In this document: piece after piece, positions 41,246-50,816 of the stretch | Numbering within the stretch: the first letter of the stretch is position 1 | How the letters are laid out: every line of letters begins with the position of its first letter | NCBI GenBank assembly: GCA_031292035.1 | Contig: JARLHX010000087.1 | Span: forward strand, 54,617 to 118,616 | Reading direction: 5' to 3' | DNA: 64,000 bases | Source of the DNA: Negativicutes bacterium | GTDB lineage: Bacteria; Bacillota_C; Negativicutes; Sporomusales_B; JARLHX01 | Translations under genes and position numbers: made by a program | Notes under the pieces: generated by a model | The model's database searches: none | Seen by the model: only the letters and a program-made list of their open reading frames with translations | What the model was told of the DNA's origin: nothing

Positions 41246-42967
41246 ATGGTTCAGCAGCGGTGTCGTGATGTTAGAAACCTCTGGTCTCAGGTCGATGCCT
41301 TGCTCTTGGGGATGAATTGGAGCGAGGAAGATATCGAAAAGCCGCACATTCTGGTGGATGATGTGCAAGGGGACAGCCATCCCGGCAGTTTTCACCTCGA
41401 TGTCCTGAATGACGAAGTTTGTATCGGTGTTTATGAGGCAGGGGGCAAACCGGCCAAGTTCCATGTCACCGATATTTGCGACGGGATCGCCCAGGGTCAT
41501 GACGGCATGAACTATATCTTGTTGTCTCGCGAAATTATCGCCGACATGGTTCAGATTCATGCCTCGGTTATTCCCTGGGATGGAATGGTGTTACTGTCCG
41601 GCTGTGACAAGTCGGTGCCGGCCCATTTGATGGCCGCGGCCCGCATGGACATCCCGACCATCCACATTCCGGGCGGTTCGATGCGTTCTGGTCCCAACAA
41701 CTCGACCTCCGGTATGGCCGGTCCGCTTTCGGCGCGCGAGAAAAAGGGCCTGGTTGCCCCGGCGGAGATGCGTAACTTCAAGCTTACCGGATGCCCGTCC
41801 TGCGGTGCCTGTCAGTTCATGGGGACCGCCAGCACCATGCAGTGCATGTCAGAAGCCTTGGGGCTGGCGCTGCCGGGAACGGCGCTGATGCCGGCCACCT
41901 TCATGGATATCCGGCGTATGTCGCGGATGGCCGGGAAGATGGTCATGCAGCTGGCAGCCAAAAATATCACGGCAAGTAAGATTCTTACCCGGGATGCCTT
42001 TGAAAATGCCATCAAAGTTCACGCCGCCATTGGCGGCAGCACCAATGCCCTGATTCATCTGCCGGCCATCGCCCATGAACTGGAAATGGAACTCGACCCC
42101 AAGTTGTTTGACAGCATCGGCCAGGAAATCAAATATCTCACCAGCATCCAGCCCAGCGGCAAGTACGTCGCCGAACTTTTCTGGTTTGCCGGGGGCGTGC
42201 CGATGATTCAGTGGCTGATCAAGGATCACCTCAACCTCGACGTCATGACCGTCACCGGCCGGACGCTTGGCGACAATTTAGAAAAACTGTGGGCTGACGG
42301 CTTCTTCGATCGCTGTCACAATCACCTGAAAACCTTTAGCATTCCTCCAGGAGAAATCATCAGGAGCCCCGAGCAGTCGCCCCAATATGGCTCTATCGCG
42401 GTTTTGAAGGGCAACATTGCTCCTGACGGTGCGGTGGTGAAGTACTCTGCCGTCGTCCCGGCGATGCACCAACATACCGGACCGGTACGGGTGTTCAACT
42501 GTGAGGAGGCGGCCCAGGCGGCGATTATTGCCGGCGAAATCGCGCCCCACTCGATTGTCGTCATCCGCTATGAAGGGCCGAAGGGGTCAGGAATGCCGGA
42601 AATGTACATGACCACTGATGCCATTGTTTTCGACGAGAAACTCAACGGCACGGTGGCCATCGTGACCGACGGCCGTTTTTCCGGCGCCACCCGCGGACCG
42701 TGTATCGGCCATGTCTCGCCCGAAGCGGTAGAAGGTGGGCCGATCGCACTTGTGGAAGACGGGGATTTGATCGAGCTGGATATCCCTGGACGGAAGCTGG
42801 ATGTTGTCGGTATTGCTGGCGAACTAAAAACTCCGGCAGAAATAGAGAAAGTCCTCGCTGCTCGTAGGGCAGGGTGGAAATTGCCGGCGATGGCTCCGAA
42901 AAAAGGAGTCCTCAAACGCTATTCGCAGAACGCTGTTTCGGCGATGGCTGGCGCATACATGAAATAA
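41246..42967 (+). CDS. IlvD/Edd family dehydratase
   Basis: 573 residues; RBS AAAGGAGAG. It aligns in pattern with dihydroxy-acid and sugar-acid dehydratases: [70 protein letters not shown], and near the end [22 protein letters not shown]. The cysteines in SGCDK and CPSCGAC fit Fe-S cluster ligands. It removes water from a 2,3-dihydroxy acid to give a 2-oxo acid. Biosynthetic DHAD is possible, but the location in an IclR-linked catabolic operon and not beside ilvBN at 50.8 kb argues for a sugar-acid dehydratase. Confidence 0.88.
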   Translation: MVQQRCRDVRNLWSQVDALLLGMNWSEEDIEKPHILVDDVQGDSHPGSFHLDVLNDEVCIGVYEAGGKPAKFHVTDICDGIAQGHDGMNYILLSREIIADMVQIHASVIPWDGMVLLSGCDKSVPAHLMAAARMDIPTIHIPGGSMRSGPNNSTSGMAGPLSAREKKGLVAPAEMRNFKLTGCPSCGACQFMGTASTMQCMSEALGLALPGTALMPATFMDIRRMSRMAGKMVMQLAAKNITASKILTRDAFENAIKVHAAIGGSTNALIHLPAIAHELEMELDPKLFDSIGQEIKYLTSIQPSGKYVAELFWFAGGVPMIQWLIKDHLNLDVMTVTGRTLGDNLEKLWADGFFDRCHNHLKTFSIPPGEIIRSPEQSPQYGSIAVLKGNIAPDGAVVKYSAVVPAMHQHTGPVRVFNCEEAAQAAIIAGEIAPHSIVVIRYEGPKGSGMPEMYMTTDAIVFDEKLNGTVAIVTDGRFSGATRGPCIGHVSPEAVEGGPIALVEDGDLIELDIPGRKLDVVGIAGELKTPAEIEKVLAARRAGWKLPAMAPKKGVLKRYSQNAVSAMAGAYMK

Positions 42968-42995
42968 TCCAGAACAGATAAAAGGAGGCAAGGAT

Positions 42996-44810
42996 ATGCA
43001 AAAAGAGTTCATGCTGGGTAACGAGGCGATAGCCCGAGCTGCAGCAGAATCGGGAGTCAGAGTGGTGGCGGGGTACCCCGGCACACCAGCAACGGAAATT
43101 GTCGATCATTGCGCCAGTTTTCCGGGGGTCTATGCCGAGTGGTCGACAAATGAAAAACATGCCTTTGAGGTGGCCACGGCGGCGTCACTGACCAACCAAC
43201 GCGCTATGGCGGTTATGAAGCACAATGGTACCAACGCGGCGACAGATTTTTTGATGCATGTCAATTTTACCGGCATTCAGGCCGGACTGGTGCTCATTTC
43301 TGCCGACGACCCCGGCGGCCTTTCTTCGCAGTGTGAAGAAGACACCCGGGTATTGATCCACACCTATGCCCACCTGCCGGTGTTTGATCCATCCAGCGTC
43401 CAGGAAGCATATGCCATGACCAAAGCCGCTTTTGAGCTGTCGGAGAAAACCCAGCTTGTATTTGCTCTCCGCCCGGTCATGCGGATTAACCATGCCGGTG
43501 GCATGATCGCTTTTGGCGAAGCCAAGCCCAGTACCCGGCCGGTTGATTTCATTATTGATCGCAGCCGCTTTGTCATGTCCGCCGTGGTCGAAAAAGAATA
43601 CGGCGGCGAACTCAGGCCGAAAATGCGCCACCGCTGGTTGAACGAAAAACAGGTGGAATTAAAGGCCGTCATGGAAGAATTGCCGTTTAACTGGGCGGAA
43701 GCCGGCGAAGGGGATGTCGGCTTCATCGGCTGCGGTATCGGCTACGCCTTCTTAAAAGAAGCCGAGCAGATTTACGGCAAAAAGTTGCCGCTGCTCAAAC
43801 TTTCGACCCTGCCGCTGCCAGAAAAGAAAGTGCTTGCCTTCATCAAAGGATTGAAAAAGGTTGTTGTATTTGAAGAAATTGAACCAGTAGTCGAAAATCT
43901 GCTGAAAAAATTATGCTTTGAGGAAAAGGTCGCAGTTGAAATCCTTGGTCGGGATGCCTATTTGCCGAAAGAAGGCGAGCTTTCTGCCGGCCTTGTTTTG
44001 ACAGGAATCGAAAGTGCTTTGGCTGGCAAGCCTTATCCCGAGGAGGCCAAGAAGAAATATGTTCCGGCCCGGACCCGGACCCAGTGCTCGGGCTGTAGCC
44101 ATCGCGGTTTGCTGATCGCGATGAAAGAGGTTGTCCGGAAAAACGGCGGGGTTGTAACCGGCGATATCGGCTGCCACGACGCCGGTACCTTTGAGCCGAT
44201 GAAGCTGCAGGCCACCATCTACTGTATGGGCTCGTCCATTCCCATGGCCTATGGCGTCAAAGCCGCCGGTTTTGAGAAACCGGTGTATGCCCTCATTGGC
44301 GACTCGACCTTTTTTCATAACGGCCTGACCGGTCTGGCAAGCGCCATCTACAACGGAGCCGACATCACGGTTGTCATCGGCTACAACTCCACCACCGCCA
44401 TGACCGGCTTCCAGCCTCATCCCGGCAGCCCCAACAACCTCCAGGACAAGATCAATCCCATGGAACCCGGCGCAGTAGCTGCCGCCATGGGGGCCAAGGT
44501 TTTCCGCTGCAACCCCTATAATGTGGAGGAAACCGTGCAGGTCATCACTGCGGCGACCGCCGAAAAGGGAGTCAAGGTAGTGGTTGCCGAGGCGCTGTGC
44601 TATCTGCGGTTTAGCCGCGAAGGCATGATATCCTTTGTACCGCGCAATGTCGCTGTCAACCACGAAACCTGCAACGGCTGCGGCATCTGTGTCCGTACCT
44701 TCGGCTGTCCGGCCATCGCCTTGAAAGACGGCAAAGCGGTCATCGATACAAGCGGCTGCAATGGCTGCGGGGTTTGCGTATCAGTCTGCAAAAGGGGGGC
44801 TATTCAATGA
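42996..44810 (+). CDS. iorA: Indolepyruvate-type 2-oxoacid:ferredoxin oxidoreductase, alpha subunit
   Basis: 604 residues; RBS AAAGGAGG. The N-terminal pyrimidine-binding domain has LGNEAIARAAAESGVRVVAGYPGTPATEI. The TPP-binding half shows RTRTQCSGCSHRG, GDIGCHDAG and IGDSTFFHNGLTGLASA. The C-terminal ferredoxin domain has CNGCGICVRTFGCP and CNGCGVCVSVCKRG, with one spacing variant (CVRTFGC). It oxidatively decarboxylates a 2-oxo acid to an acyl-CoA, giving reduced ferredoxin. Naming follows the best known relative (aryl pyruvates); the true substrate is unknown. The stop overlaps the start of iorB. Confidence 0.9.
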   Translation: MQKEFMLGNEAIARAAAESGVRVVAGYPGTPATEIVDHCASFPGVYAEWSTNEKHAFEVATAASLTNQRAMAVMKHNGTNAATDFLMHVNFTGIQAGLVLISADDPGGLSSQCEEDTRVLIHTYAHLPVFDPSSVQEAYAMTKAAFELSEKTQLVFALRPVMRINHAGGMIAFGEAKPSTRPVDFIIDRSRFVMSAVVEKEYGGELRPKMRHRWLNEKQVELKAVMEELPFNWAEAGEGDVGFIGCGIGYAFLKEAEQIYGKKLPLLKLSTLPLPEKKVLAFIKGLKKVVVFEEIEPVVENLLKKLCFEEKVAVEILGRDAYLPKEGELSAGLVLTGIESALAGKPYPEEAKKKYVPARTRTQCSGCSHRGLLIAMKEVVRKNGGVVTGDIGCHDAGTFEPMKLQATIYCMGSSIPMAYGVKAAGFEKPVYALIGDSTFFHNGLTGLASAIYNGADITVVIGYNSTTAMTGFQPHPGSPNNLQDKINPMEPGAVAAAMGAKVFRCNPYNVEETVQVITAATAEKGVKVVVAEALCYLRFSREGMISFVPRNVAVNHETCNGCGICVRTFGCPAIALKDGKAVIDTSGCNGCGVCVSVCKRGAIQ

Positions 44811-45403
44811 AATTTGATCTCGTAATCGCCGGTGTCGGCGGGCAGGGCAATATTTTAGCATCGCAGACCATTGCCAAGTGCGCCATGGATGCCGGGTTCA
44901 ATATTGTGAATACCGAAACCAAAGGCGCTGCCCAGCGCGGCGGGTCGGTACTCTCCCATGTCCGGATCTCTGATGGCGACATTTTTTCACCCCTTGTCCC
45001 TCAGGGGCAGGCTGACGTGCTGCTTGGTTTTGAGCCGCTGGAAGCTCTACGCTATATCGGCATGTTGAGTAAGACTGGAAAATACATTATCAATACGGCT
45101 CCGGTGCCGACCATTCTGGCCAATCTCAAAGTTGACGAATATCCTTCCCAGGAACAAATGCTGGCAGAGATTGAGGCCCGCGGCTTGCAAGGCCATTTTA
45201 TCAACGCCACAGAGGCCGCCAAAGAGCTGGGCAATGTGCTTTTGACCAATGTAGTGATGTTGGGCGGGTTTACCATGATCAGCGATTTACTGCCGGCTGA
45301 CGCCATTCTGGCCAAGCTGCTCAGTATGGTCGACGCCAAATTCCACGAGTCCGATGTGCTGGCTTTTAACTGCGGCCGTAAGCTAATTACAGCTCCCAGG
45401 TAA
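44807..45403 (+). CDS. iorB: 2-Oxoacid:ferredoxin oxidoreductase, beta (gamma-type) subunit
   Basis: 198 residues from ATG 44807, overlapping the iorA stop (ATGA) and preceded by AAGGGGGG. The domain reads DLVIAGVGGQGNILASQTIAKCAMDAGFNIVNTETKGAAQRGGSVLSHVRIS, typical of the pyruvate/ketoisovalerate oxidoreductase gamma domain. It forms the dimer with IorA. Nothing unusual in length. Confidence 0.92.
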   Translation: MKFDLVIAGVGGQGNILASQTIAKCAMDAGFNIVNTETKGAAQRGGSVLSHVRISDGDIFSPLVPQGQADVLLGFEPLEALRYIGMLSKTGKYIINTAPVPTILANLKVDEYPSQEQMLAEIEARGLQGHFINATEAAKELGNVLLTNVVMLGGFTMISDLLPADAILAKLLSMVDAKFHESDVLAFNCGRKLITAPR

Positions 45404-45450
45404 TCGGGTTGCCTGTTTTTGTAAAAGCTACACGAAAAGGAGCGATTGAC

Positions 45451-46590
45451 ATGCAATTTGAGATGACTGAAGAACAAAAAATGATGCAGAAGATGGCGAA
45501 GGACTTTGCCGAGAAAAAGTTGGCGCCAGGAGCTGCCGAGCGGGACGAGAAGGAAGAATTCTCCCGCGAACTCTATGACGAGATGGGCGAAATGGGCTTC
45601 ACGGGAATCTGCTTCCCTGAAGAGTACGGTGGCGCCGGTGGGGACTACATCAGCTATATCACCGTTCTGGAGGAAACCGGAAAGGCAGACAGCGGCATGA
45701 ATGTCAGCCTCTCGGCTACCGTATCGCTGTGCGCCTGGCCGATTTATGCCTATGGCAGCGAAGAACAAAAACAAAAGTACCTCGTGCCCCTTGTCGAAGG
45801 CAGCAAAATGGGGGCCTTCGGATTGACCGAACCAAACGCCGGAACCGATGCCGCCTCCCAGCAGACGGTGGCAATATTGAATGGTGACCATTATGTGATG
45901 AATGGCAGCAAAATTTTTATCACCAACGGTGGCGAAGCTGAGACTTATGTGATTTTTGCGATGACTGACAAAAGTAGAGGAACAAGGGGCATCAGTGCCT
46001 TCATCCTGGAAAAAGGCATGCCGGGATTCACGTTCGGCAAAAAAGAACACAAGATGGGCATTCGCTCCTCGCAGACCATGGAACTGATCTTCCAGGACGT
46101 CAAAGTACCTGTCGCCAATTTGCTGGGCAAAGAAGGCGAAGGCTTCAAGATTGCCATGAATACTCTCGATGGCGGCCGGATCGGGATTGCCGCCCAGGCT
46201 CTCGGTCTCGCCGGAGCGGCCCTGGATGCCGCCGTCAAGTATTCCAAGGAGCGCGTGCAGTTTGGCAAGCCCATATCGGCCAACCAGGCGGTAGGTTTCA
46301 TGCTGGCCGACATGGCCACCAGACTTGATGCTGCCAGGCTGTTGACCTACCGGGCCGCCTATCTGAAACAGGCCGGCTTGCCCTATTCCAAGGAAGCGGC
46401 CATGGCTAAATTGTATGCCTCAGATGCGGCGATGGCGATTACCACAGACGCCGTACAGGTTTTCGGCGGTTACGGCTATAGCCGGGAATACCCGGTTGAG
46501 CGCCTGATGCGCGACGCCAAGATCACCCAGATCTACGAAGGTACCAACCAGGTGCAACGCATGGTTATCTCAGGCGCGGTTCTGCGGTAA
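45451..46590 (+). CDS. Acyl-CoA dehydrogenase
   Basis: 379 residues from ATG 45451; AAAAGGAG lies ten bases upstream. FAD-dependent: FGLTEPNAGTDA (signature 1), FITNGGEAETYVIFA, and QVFGGYGYSREYPVERLMRDAKITQIYEGTNQVQRM (signature 2, with the catalytic Glu in YEGT). This short-chain type is close to butyryl- or branched-chain acyl-CoA dehydrogenases. It would oxidise the acyl-CoA formed by IorAB, giving an enoyl-CoA. No etfAB genes are next to it, so the electron acceptor gene is elsewhere. Last gene of the operon; a terminator follows. Confidence 0.92.
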   Translation: MQFEMTEEQKMMQKMAKDFAEKKLAPGAAERDEKEEFSRELYDEMGEMGFTGICFPEEYGGAGGDYISYITVLEETGKADSGMNVSLSATVSLCAWPIYAYGSEEQKQKYLVPLVEGSKMGAFGLTEPNAGTDAASQQTVAILNGDHYVMNGSKIFITNGGEAETYVIFAMTDKSRGTRGISAFILEKGMPGFTFGKKEHKMGIRSSQTMELIFQDVKVPVANLLGKEGEGFKIAMNTLDGGRIGIAAQALGLAGAALDAAVKYSKERVQFGKPISANQAVGFMLADMATRLDAARLLTYRAAYLKQAGLPYSKEAAMAKLYASDAAMAITTDAVQVFGGYGYSREYPVERLMRDAKITQIYEGTNQVQRMVISGAVLR

Positions 46591-46626
46591 TAATGCCATC
46601 TCTGGTCAACCCTTGTCGGACAAACA

Positions 46627-46657
46627 AAGAAGCGGCGGATTATATCCGCCGCTTTTG
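46627..46657. terminator. Bidirectional terminator after the DUF2088-acyl-CoA dehydrogenase operon
   Basis: AGCGGCGGAT (46631-46640) pairs with ATCCGCCGCT (46644-46653), flanked by AAAG and TTT. It lies between convergent genes. Confidence 0.87.
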
Positions 46658-46673
46658 CGTTGCTTTGAGAAAA

Positions 46674-47582
46674 TTATTGAATGGTATTTTTCAGGATGCC
46701 GATGCCGGTGATTTCCAGCTCCATGACGTCGCCTGACTTCATGAATTTCGGCGGTGTAAAGCCGACGCCAACTCCGCTAGGGGTGCCGGTGGCGATAAGG
46801 TCGCCGGGCTCAAGGGTTGCTACCTGAGATATGGTGGCGATGAGGGTGGGAATGTCGAAAATCATGTCCTTGGTATTGGCGTTCTGGCGCAGCTCTCCGT
46901 TGATGCTGGCTGTGACCTGAAGGTTGCCGGGGTCAGTGATAGCCGACTTGTGAACGATACACGGGCCGAGCGGGGCGAAGGTGTCGGGAGACTTGCCCAA
47001 ATACCACTGTGCATGCTGCTTCTGGAGGTCGCGGGCAGAGACATCGTTCATGATGGTATAGCCGAAGATATAATCATAGGCGTCTTCTTTGGAGATATTG
47101 TAACCGGTTTTGCCGATGACAATGGTGAGCTCGACCTCATAGTCGAGGGCCGAAGTAGCATGGGCGTGATTGCGGACAATACTGTCCGGGCCGGTTACTG
47201 CGGTGGGCGGTTTGGAGAAAATCACCGGGAATTTGGGGATGGCGCTAGCGTCGCGGGTTTTATCAAATTCAAAGGCATGTTCAATGTAGTTTTTACCGAC
47301 ACAGATGATGTTTTTGGTCGGGCGGGGAATGGGGGCCAAAATTTTGACGCTTTCGGCTGGGATCAGCGCGAAAGAGGAGTCGGCCTTAACACATTTTTCA
47401 ATTTCTTTAATACGGGCAATGGCGTTTTCGCCTAAAGCGATGAGCCCCAGCATGGTGTCAGGCATGGTTGCGGCTCCCATAAAGCGCTTTTCCGCTGCTG
47501 CCAGCGGTAGAATGAATTTTTCTCCCTTAGTTAATAATCCGACGTGTTGATCGCCGTTCTGCTCAAAGGTGACAAATTTCAT
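46674..47582 (-). CDS. Fumarylacetoacetate hydrolase family protein
   Basis: 302 residues on the minus strand; RBS GGAGGGG. The FAH fold shows NIICVGKNYIEHAFEF, SKPPTAVTGPDSIV, LDYEVELTIVIGKTG (the metal-binding Glu pair) and NDVSARDLQ...GKSPDTFAPLGP, with VGFTPPKFMKSGDVMELEITGIG at the end. Members hydrolyse or decarboxylate diketo acids. In the sugar-acid setting the 2,4-diketo-3-deoxy acid hydrolase step, a known route for deoxy sugars, is a plausible task. It is divergent from the DASS transporter, so the 216-base gap between them should hold both promoters. Confidence 0.87.
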   Translation of the reverse strand: MKFVTFEQNGDQHVGLLTKGEKFILPLAAAEKRFMGAATMPDTMLGLIALGENAIARIKEIEKCVKADSSFALIPAESVKILAPIPRPTKNIICVGKNYIEHAFEFDKTRDASAIPKFPVIFSKPPTAVTGPDSIVRNHAHATSALDYEVELTIVIGKTGYNISKEDAYDYIFGYTIMNDVSARDLQKQHAQWYLGKSPDTFAPLGPCIVHKSAITDPGNLQVTASINGELRQNANTKDMIFDIPTLIATISQVATLEPGDLIATGTPSGVGVGFTPPKFMKSGDVMELEITGIGILKNTIQ

Positions 47583-47798
47583 AATACCCCTCCGTTTTTT
47601 AGTGTCATGTCCATTCTATAATATGTTGCCAAATATGTACAGAGGTACAAGCCGGCGGAAAGAGGAGAAATCCAAGGGGACACAGGAATACGACCAATTA
47701 TGTGAATCTTGGCAATTAAGACCATTTCATCGCTAAAGTCTTGGGAAAAGCATGGTATAATATTCTTGCAAGCAAAAGGCTGATAGAGGAGGAATTTC

Positions 47799-49202
47799 AT
47801 GAACAAAGCTGTGCTGCAAGGGCTGGCTGTCCTCGGTGTGGGTGCTATCATTTGGATTTCGCCAATTCCTGCCGGCCTCAATCCCCAGGCTTGGAAGCTG
47901 TTCGCAATTTTTGTTGCCACTATTTTAGGATTTATTCTGCAACCGGTACCCATGGGAATTATGGCTTTTTTATCGATTACTTTTGCTGCCCTTATTGGAA
48001 TTCTCACGCCAGCTCAGGTCTTGTCGGGCTTTGGTAATTCAACCATTTGGCTGATTGTATCCGCATTTTTGTTTTCACGGGCTTTCGTCAAAACCGGCCT
48101 TGGCCGGCGCATTGCCTATGTCATTATGCGGGCCATCGGTCATCGCACCCTCAACATGGCGTACGCCCTGGCGCTGAGTGATCTGATCATCAGCCCGGCG
48201 ACCCCATCAGTCACCGCCCGCAGCGGCGGCATTATCTTTCCTATCGCTAAAAGCCTGGCTATCGCCTTTGATTCAGAACCGACCAAAGGACCCCGAAAGA
48301 TGGGGGCTTATCTGATTCAATCGATTACCCATGTCAGTATGGTGACCTCTTCCATGTTTCTTACCTCTCAGGCCGGCAATCCGCTGGTGGCGGCGCTGGC
48401 GCTGAAAGCGCTCAACTTCCAGGTGGACTGGATGCTTTGGTTCAAAGCCGCCGTCGTACCTGGTGTGTTGTCACTCTTGGTAATCCCCTATTTCCTGTAC
48501 AAAGTATATCCACCGGAAATAACTGAAACCCCCCAGGCCAAGGTCATCGCTCAGGATGAACTAAACAAAATGGGACCAATCAGCAAAAATGAAAAGGTGC
48601 TGTCTTTCGTGTTCGTTCTGTCCTTGCTGCTGTGGGCAACAGGCCAGTGGACCGATATCGACGCCACGATAGTCGGCATGTTGGGTGTATCGATCATGCT
48701 TGTCGCCAATGTGCTCGATTGGCAGGATGTATTGAATGAAAAAAGTGCTTGGGACACCCTGATCTGGATGGGCAGCATTATTGCCCTGGCCGGGTTTCTC
48801 AATACCCTCGGCTTTATCCCCTGGTTCTCCAAAATGGTCAGTGGTTCATTGATTGGACTACCATGGACGACCACCCTGCTGTTGATTCTGGCCCTTTATA
48901 TGTACTCCCAATATGCATTTGCCGGACTGAGCGCCCATGTGACCGCGATGTTCCCGGCGCTGGCCGCAGTGGCCATCGCTGCAGGCACACCGCCGACCGT
49001 CGCGGTGCTGTCGATGGGCTTTGTATCCAGTCTTTGCGGCTGTCTGACACATTATGCCGCAGGGCCCTCCCCGATCTTTTTTGGCGCTGGCTACACCGAT
49101 TTAAAAACCTGGTGGCAAATCGGCTTTGCTGTTTCTTTGCTCCATGTCGTTATCTGGATCGGCGTCGGCAGCATGTGGTGGAAAGTTCTTGGTCTCTGGT
49201 AG
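47799..49202 (+). CDS. DASS family anion symporter (di/tricarboxylate type)
   Basis: 467 residues, about 12-14 membrane segments. Family patterns: FGNSTIWLIVSAFLFSRAFVKTGLGRRIAYVIM, SPATPSVTARSGGIIFPIAKSL, MVTSSMFLTSQAGNPL and SLCGCLTHYAAGPSPIFFG. They match the SLC13-like sodium-dependent dicarboxylate carriers. A TATAAT-like box lies at 47756-47761 and RBS GAGGAGG precedes the ATG. It is divergent from the FAH gene, so the transport may feed the same pathway. Confidence 0.88.
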   Translation: MNKAVLQGLAVLGVGAIIWISPIPAGLNPQAWKLFAIFVATILGFILQPVPMGIMAFLSITFAALIGILTPAQVLSGFGNSTIWLIVSAFLFSRAFVKTGLGRRIAYVIMRAIGHRTLNMAYALALSDLIISPATPSVTARSGGIIFPIAKSLAIAFDSEPTKGPRKMGAYLIQSITHVSMVTSSMFLTSQAGNPLVAALALKALNFQVDWMLWFKAAVVPGVLSLLVIPYFLYKVYPPEITETPQAKVIAQDELNKMGPISKNEKVLSFVFVLSLLLWATGQWTDIDATIVGMLGVSIMLVANVLDWQDVLNEKSAWDTLIWMGSIIALAGFLNTLGFIPWFSKMVSGSLIGLPWTTTLLLILALYMYSQYAFAGLSAHVTAMFPALAAVAIAAGTPPTVAVLSMGFVSSLCGCLTHYAAGPSPIFFGAGYTDLKTWWQIGFAVSLLHVVIWIGVGSMWWKVLGLW

Positions 49203-49244
49203 AATAGACCTGTCGTAGTGTTAGTTCAAAGTTAGGTGATTGTG

Positions 49245-49268
49245 GCCGGCGGAAGCAATTCCGCCGGC
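49245..49268 (+). terminator. Terminator of the DASS transporter gene
   Basis: GCCGGCGGAA-GCAA-TTCCGCCGGC, followed by TTTGT. A ten-base-pair GC-rich stem. Confidence 0.85.
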
Positions 49269-49370
49269 TTTGTATCTGGGTGCCAACAGCAGTGGGCGGG
49301 GAAATATGGGTGTATAGCGACAAAAAGGAACAGCCAGTCTAATACTATCTGGCGCTGACAGGAGACAATA

Positions 49371-50729
49371 ATGGATAACCCAAAAATGCTCGGCGAGAAA
49401 AGTATCAACCGGCTGCTCTGGGATTTTTCGCTGCCGGCGATAACAGGGATGCTGGTCAACGCATTGTATAATGTTGTTGACAGTATTTTTGTCGGCCATG
49501 GGGTCGGCGCCATTGGGCTGGCGGCGGTGACCATCGCCTTCCCCATTATGATTGTCTTTATGGGCTTTGGTATGCTGGTTGGGGTGGGGGCGACGACCCT
49601 CATCTCCATTCGTATCGGTCAACAAAAGAAGCAAGAAGCAGAGAAAATTCTCGGCAACGCCCTTGTTCTCGGGATGATTCTTTCCATTTCTCTCTCAACA
49701 TTATTTTTAATTTTTCTCGATCCCCTGTTGGTGCGCTTGGGGGCCGAACCGATGGTGCTGCCTTATGCCCATGATTTTACGCACATTATTCTGCTTGGCA
49801 GCATATTCATGTTTACCGGATTTGGCCTGAACAACATCATCCGCGCTGAAGGCAGTCCGAAGGTGGCCATGATGACCATGATTATTTCGGCTGTCCTCAA
49901 TACCATCCTTAATCCACTGTTTATCTTTGGCCTCGGCATGGGCATCCGTGGCTCGGCTCTGGCTACTGTGCTGTCCCAGGCCGTTTCTGCCATTTGGGTT
50001 TTGAGCCATTTTCTCGGTTCCAATAGTTTTCTGAAATTCCGCCCAGGCAATTTTGTCCTAGACCGGGTCATTGTGACCAATATTTTTACTATGGGGGCCT
50101 CCGCGTTTTTTATGCAGATTGCCGCCAGTGTGGTTGTCGGGCTGTCCAACTTTACGCTGGCATTTTATGGCGGTCAAATGGCCGTTGCCGCCATGGGAGT
50201 TATCAACAGGCTTTCCATGTTGATGTTGATGCCGCTGTTTGGAATTGGCCAGGGAATGGCACCAATTGTAGGTTACAATTATGGGGCGAAAAACTACGGA
50301 CGGGTGAGGGAGGCAGCTCAAACGGCGATCATCGCGGCTACCGTTATCTCGGTCTGCGGTTTTATCGCGATCGAAGTTTTTGATACCTATATCATTCGCC
50401 TTTTTAGCAGTGACACCGAGTTGATTACCCTCGGGGCCGCTGGACTCAGGGTCTTTTTGTGTATGTTGCCGATTATCGGGTTTCAGATCATCGGCTCGAT
50501 GTTTTTTCAGGCGATTGGCAAACCAGCGCAATCGCTGCTCCTCAGTATGTCCAGGCAGTTACTTTTTCTTATCCCGATGTTACTTGTTTTGCCGCGGTAT
50601 CTGGGGCTGGAGGGGGTCTGGCTGTCCGGCCCCATTTCAGATTTGGGGGCGACCCTCGTGACGGCCCTGCTGTTTTTCATTGAAATCCGCCGGCTGACAC
50701 CTTGCGAAGCCAACCCGCGCTGTGATTGA
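49371..50729 (+). CDS. MATE family multidrug efflux transporter
   Basis: 452 residues with twelve membrane helices in two homologous halves. N-terminal half: LPAITGMLVNALYNVVDSIFVGHGVG and AFPIMIVFMGFGMLVGVGATTLISIRIGQ; middle: GLNNIIRAEGSPKVAMMTMIISAVLNTILNPLFIF; second half: GIGQGMAPIVGYNYGAKNYGRVREA. It exports cationic drugs or metabolites with Na or protons. RBS ACAGGAGA. No link to the neighbouring ilvBN is visible. Confidence 0.92.
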   Translation: MDNPKMLGEKSINRLLWDFSLPAITGMLVNALYNVVDSIFVGHGVGAIGLAAVTIAFPIMIVFMGFGMLVGVGATTLISIRIGQQKKQEAEKILGNALVLGMILSISLSTLFLIFLDPLLVRLGAEPMVLPYAHDFTHIILLGSIFMFTGFGLNNIIRAEGSPKVAMMTMIISAVLNTILNPLFIFGLGMGIRGSALATVLSQAVSAIWVLSHFLGSNSFLKFRPGNFVLDRVIVTNIFTMGASAFFMQIAASVVVGLSNFTLAFYGGQMAVAAMGVINRLSMLMLMPLFGIGQGMAPIVGYNYGAKNYGRVREAAQTAIIAATVISVCGFIAIEVFDTYIIRLFSSDTELITLGAAGLRVFLCMLPIIGFQIIGSMFFQAIGKPAQSLLLSMSRQLLFLIPMLLVLPRYLGLEGVWLSGPISDLGATLVTALLFFIEIRRLTPCEANPRCD

Positions 50730-50816
50730 AGGCACTAAATGTTGGTATATGCAAAACCGCTGGACTGTATTATAATACTTGGAAAAGGCCCATAAGCCAG
50801 AGGGGGGTCCGGTGGT

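Noticed and set aside
41246..42967. Biosynthetic ilvD for valine and isoleucine
   Set aside because: Not excluded, but it is nested in an IclR-linked catabolic operon 8 kb from ilvBN, so a sugar-acid dehydratase is the better reading.
45052..46050. 332-residue minus-strand frame
   Set aside because: Lies opposite iorB and the acyl-CoA dehydrogenase, has no RBS, and its composition follows the reverse of the coding strand.
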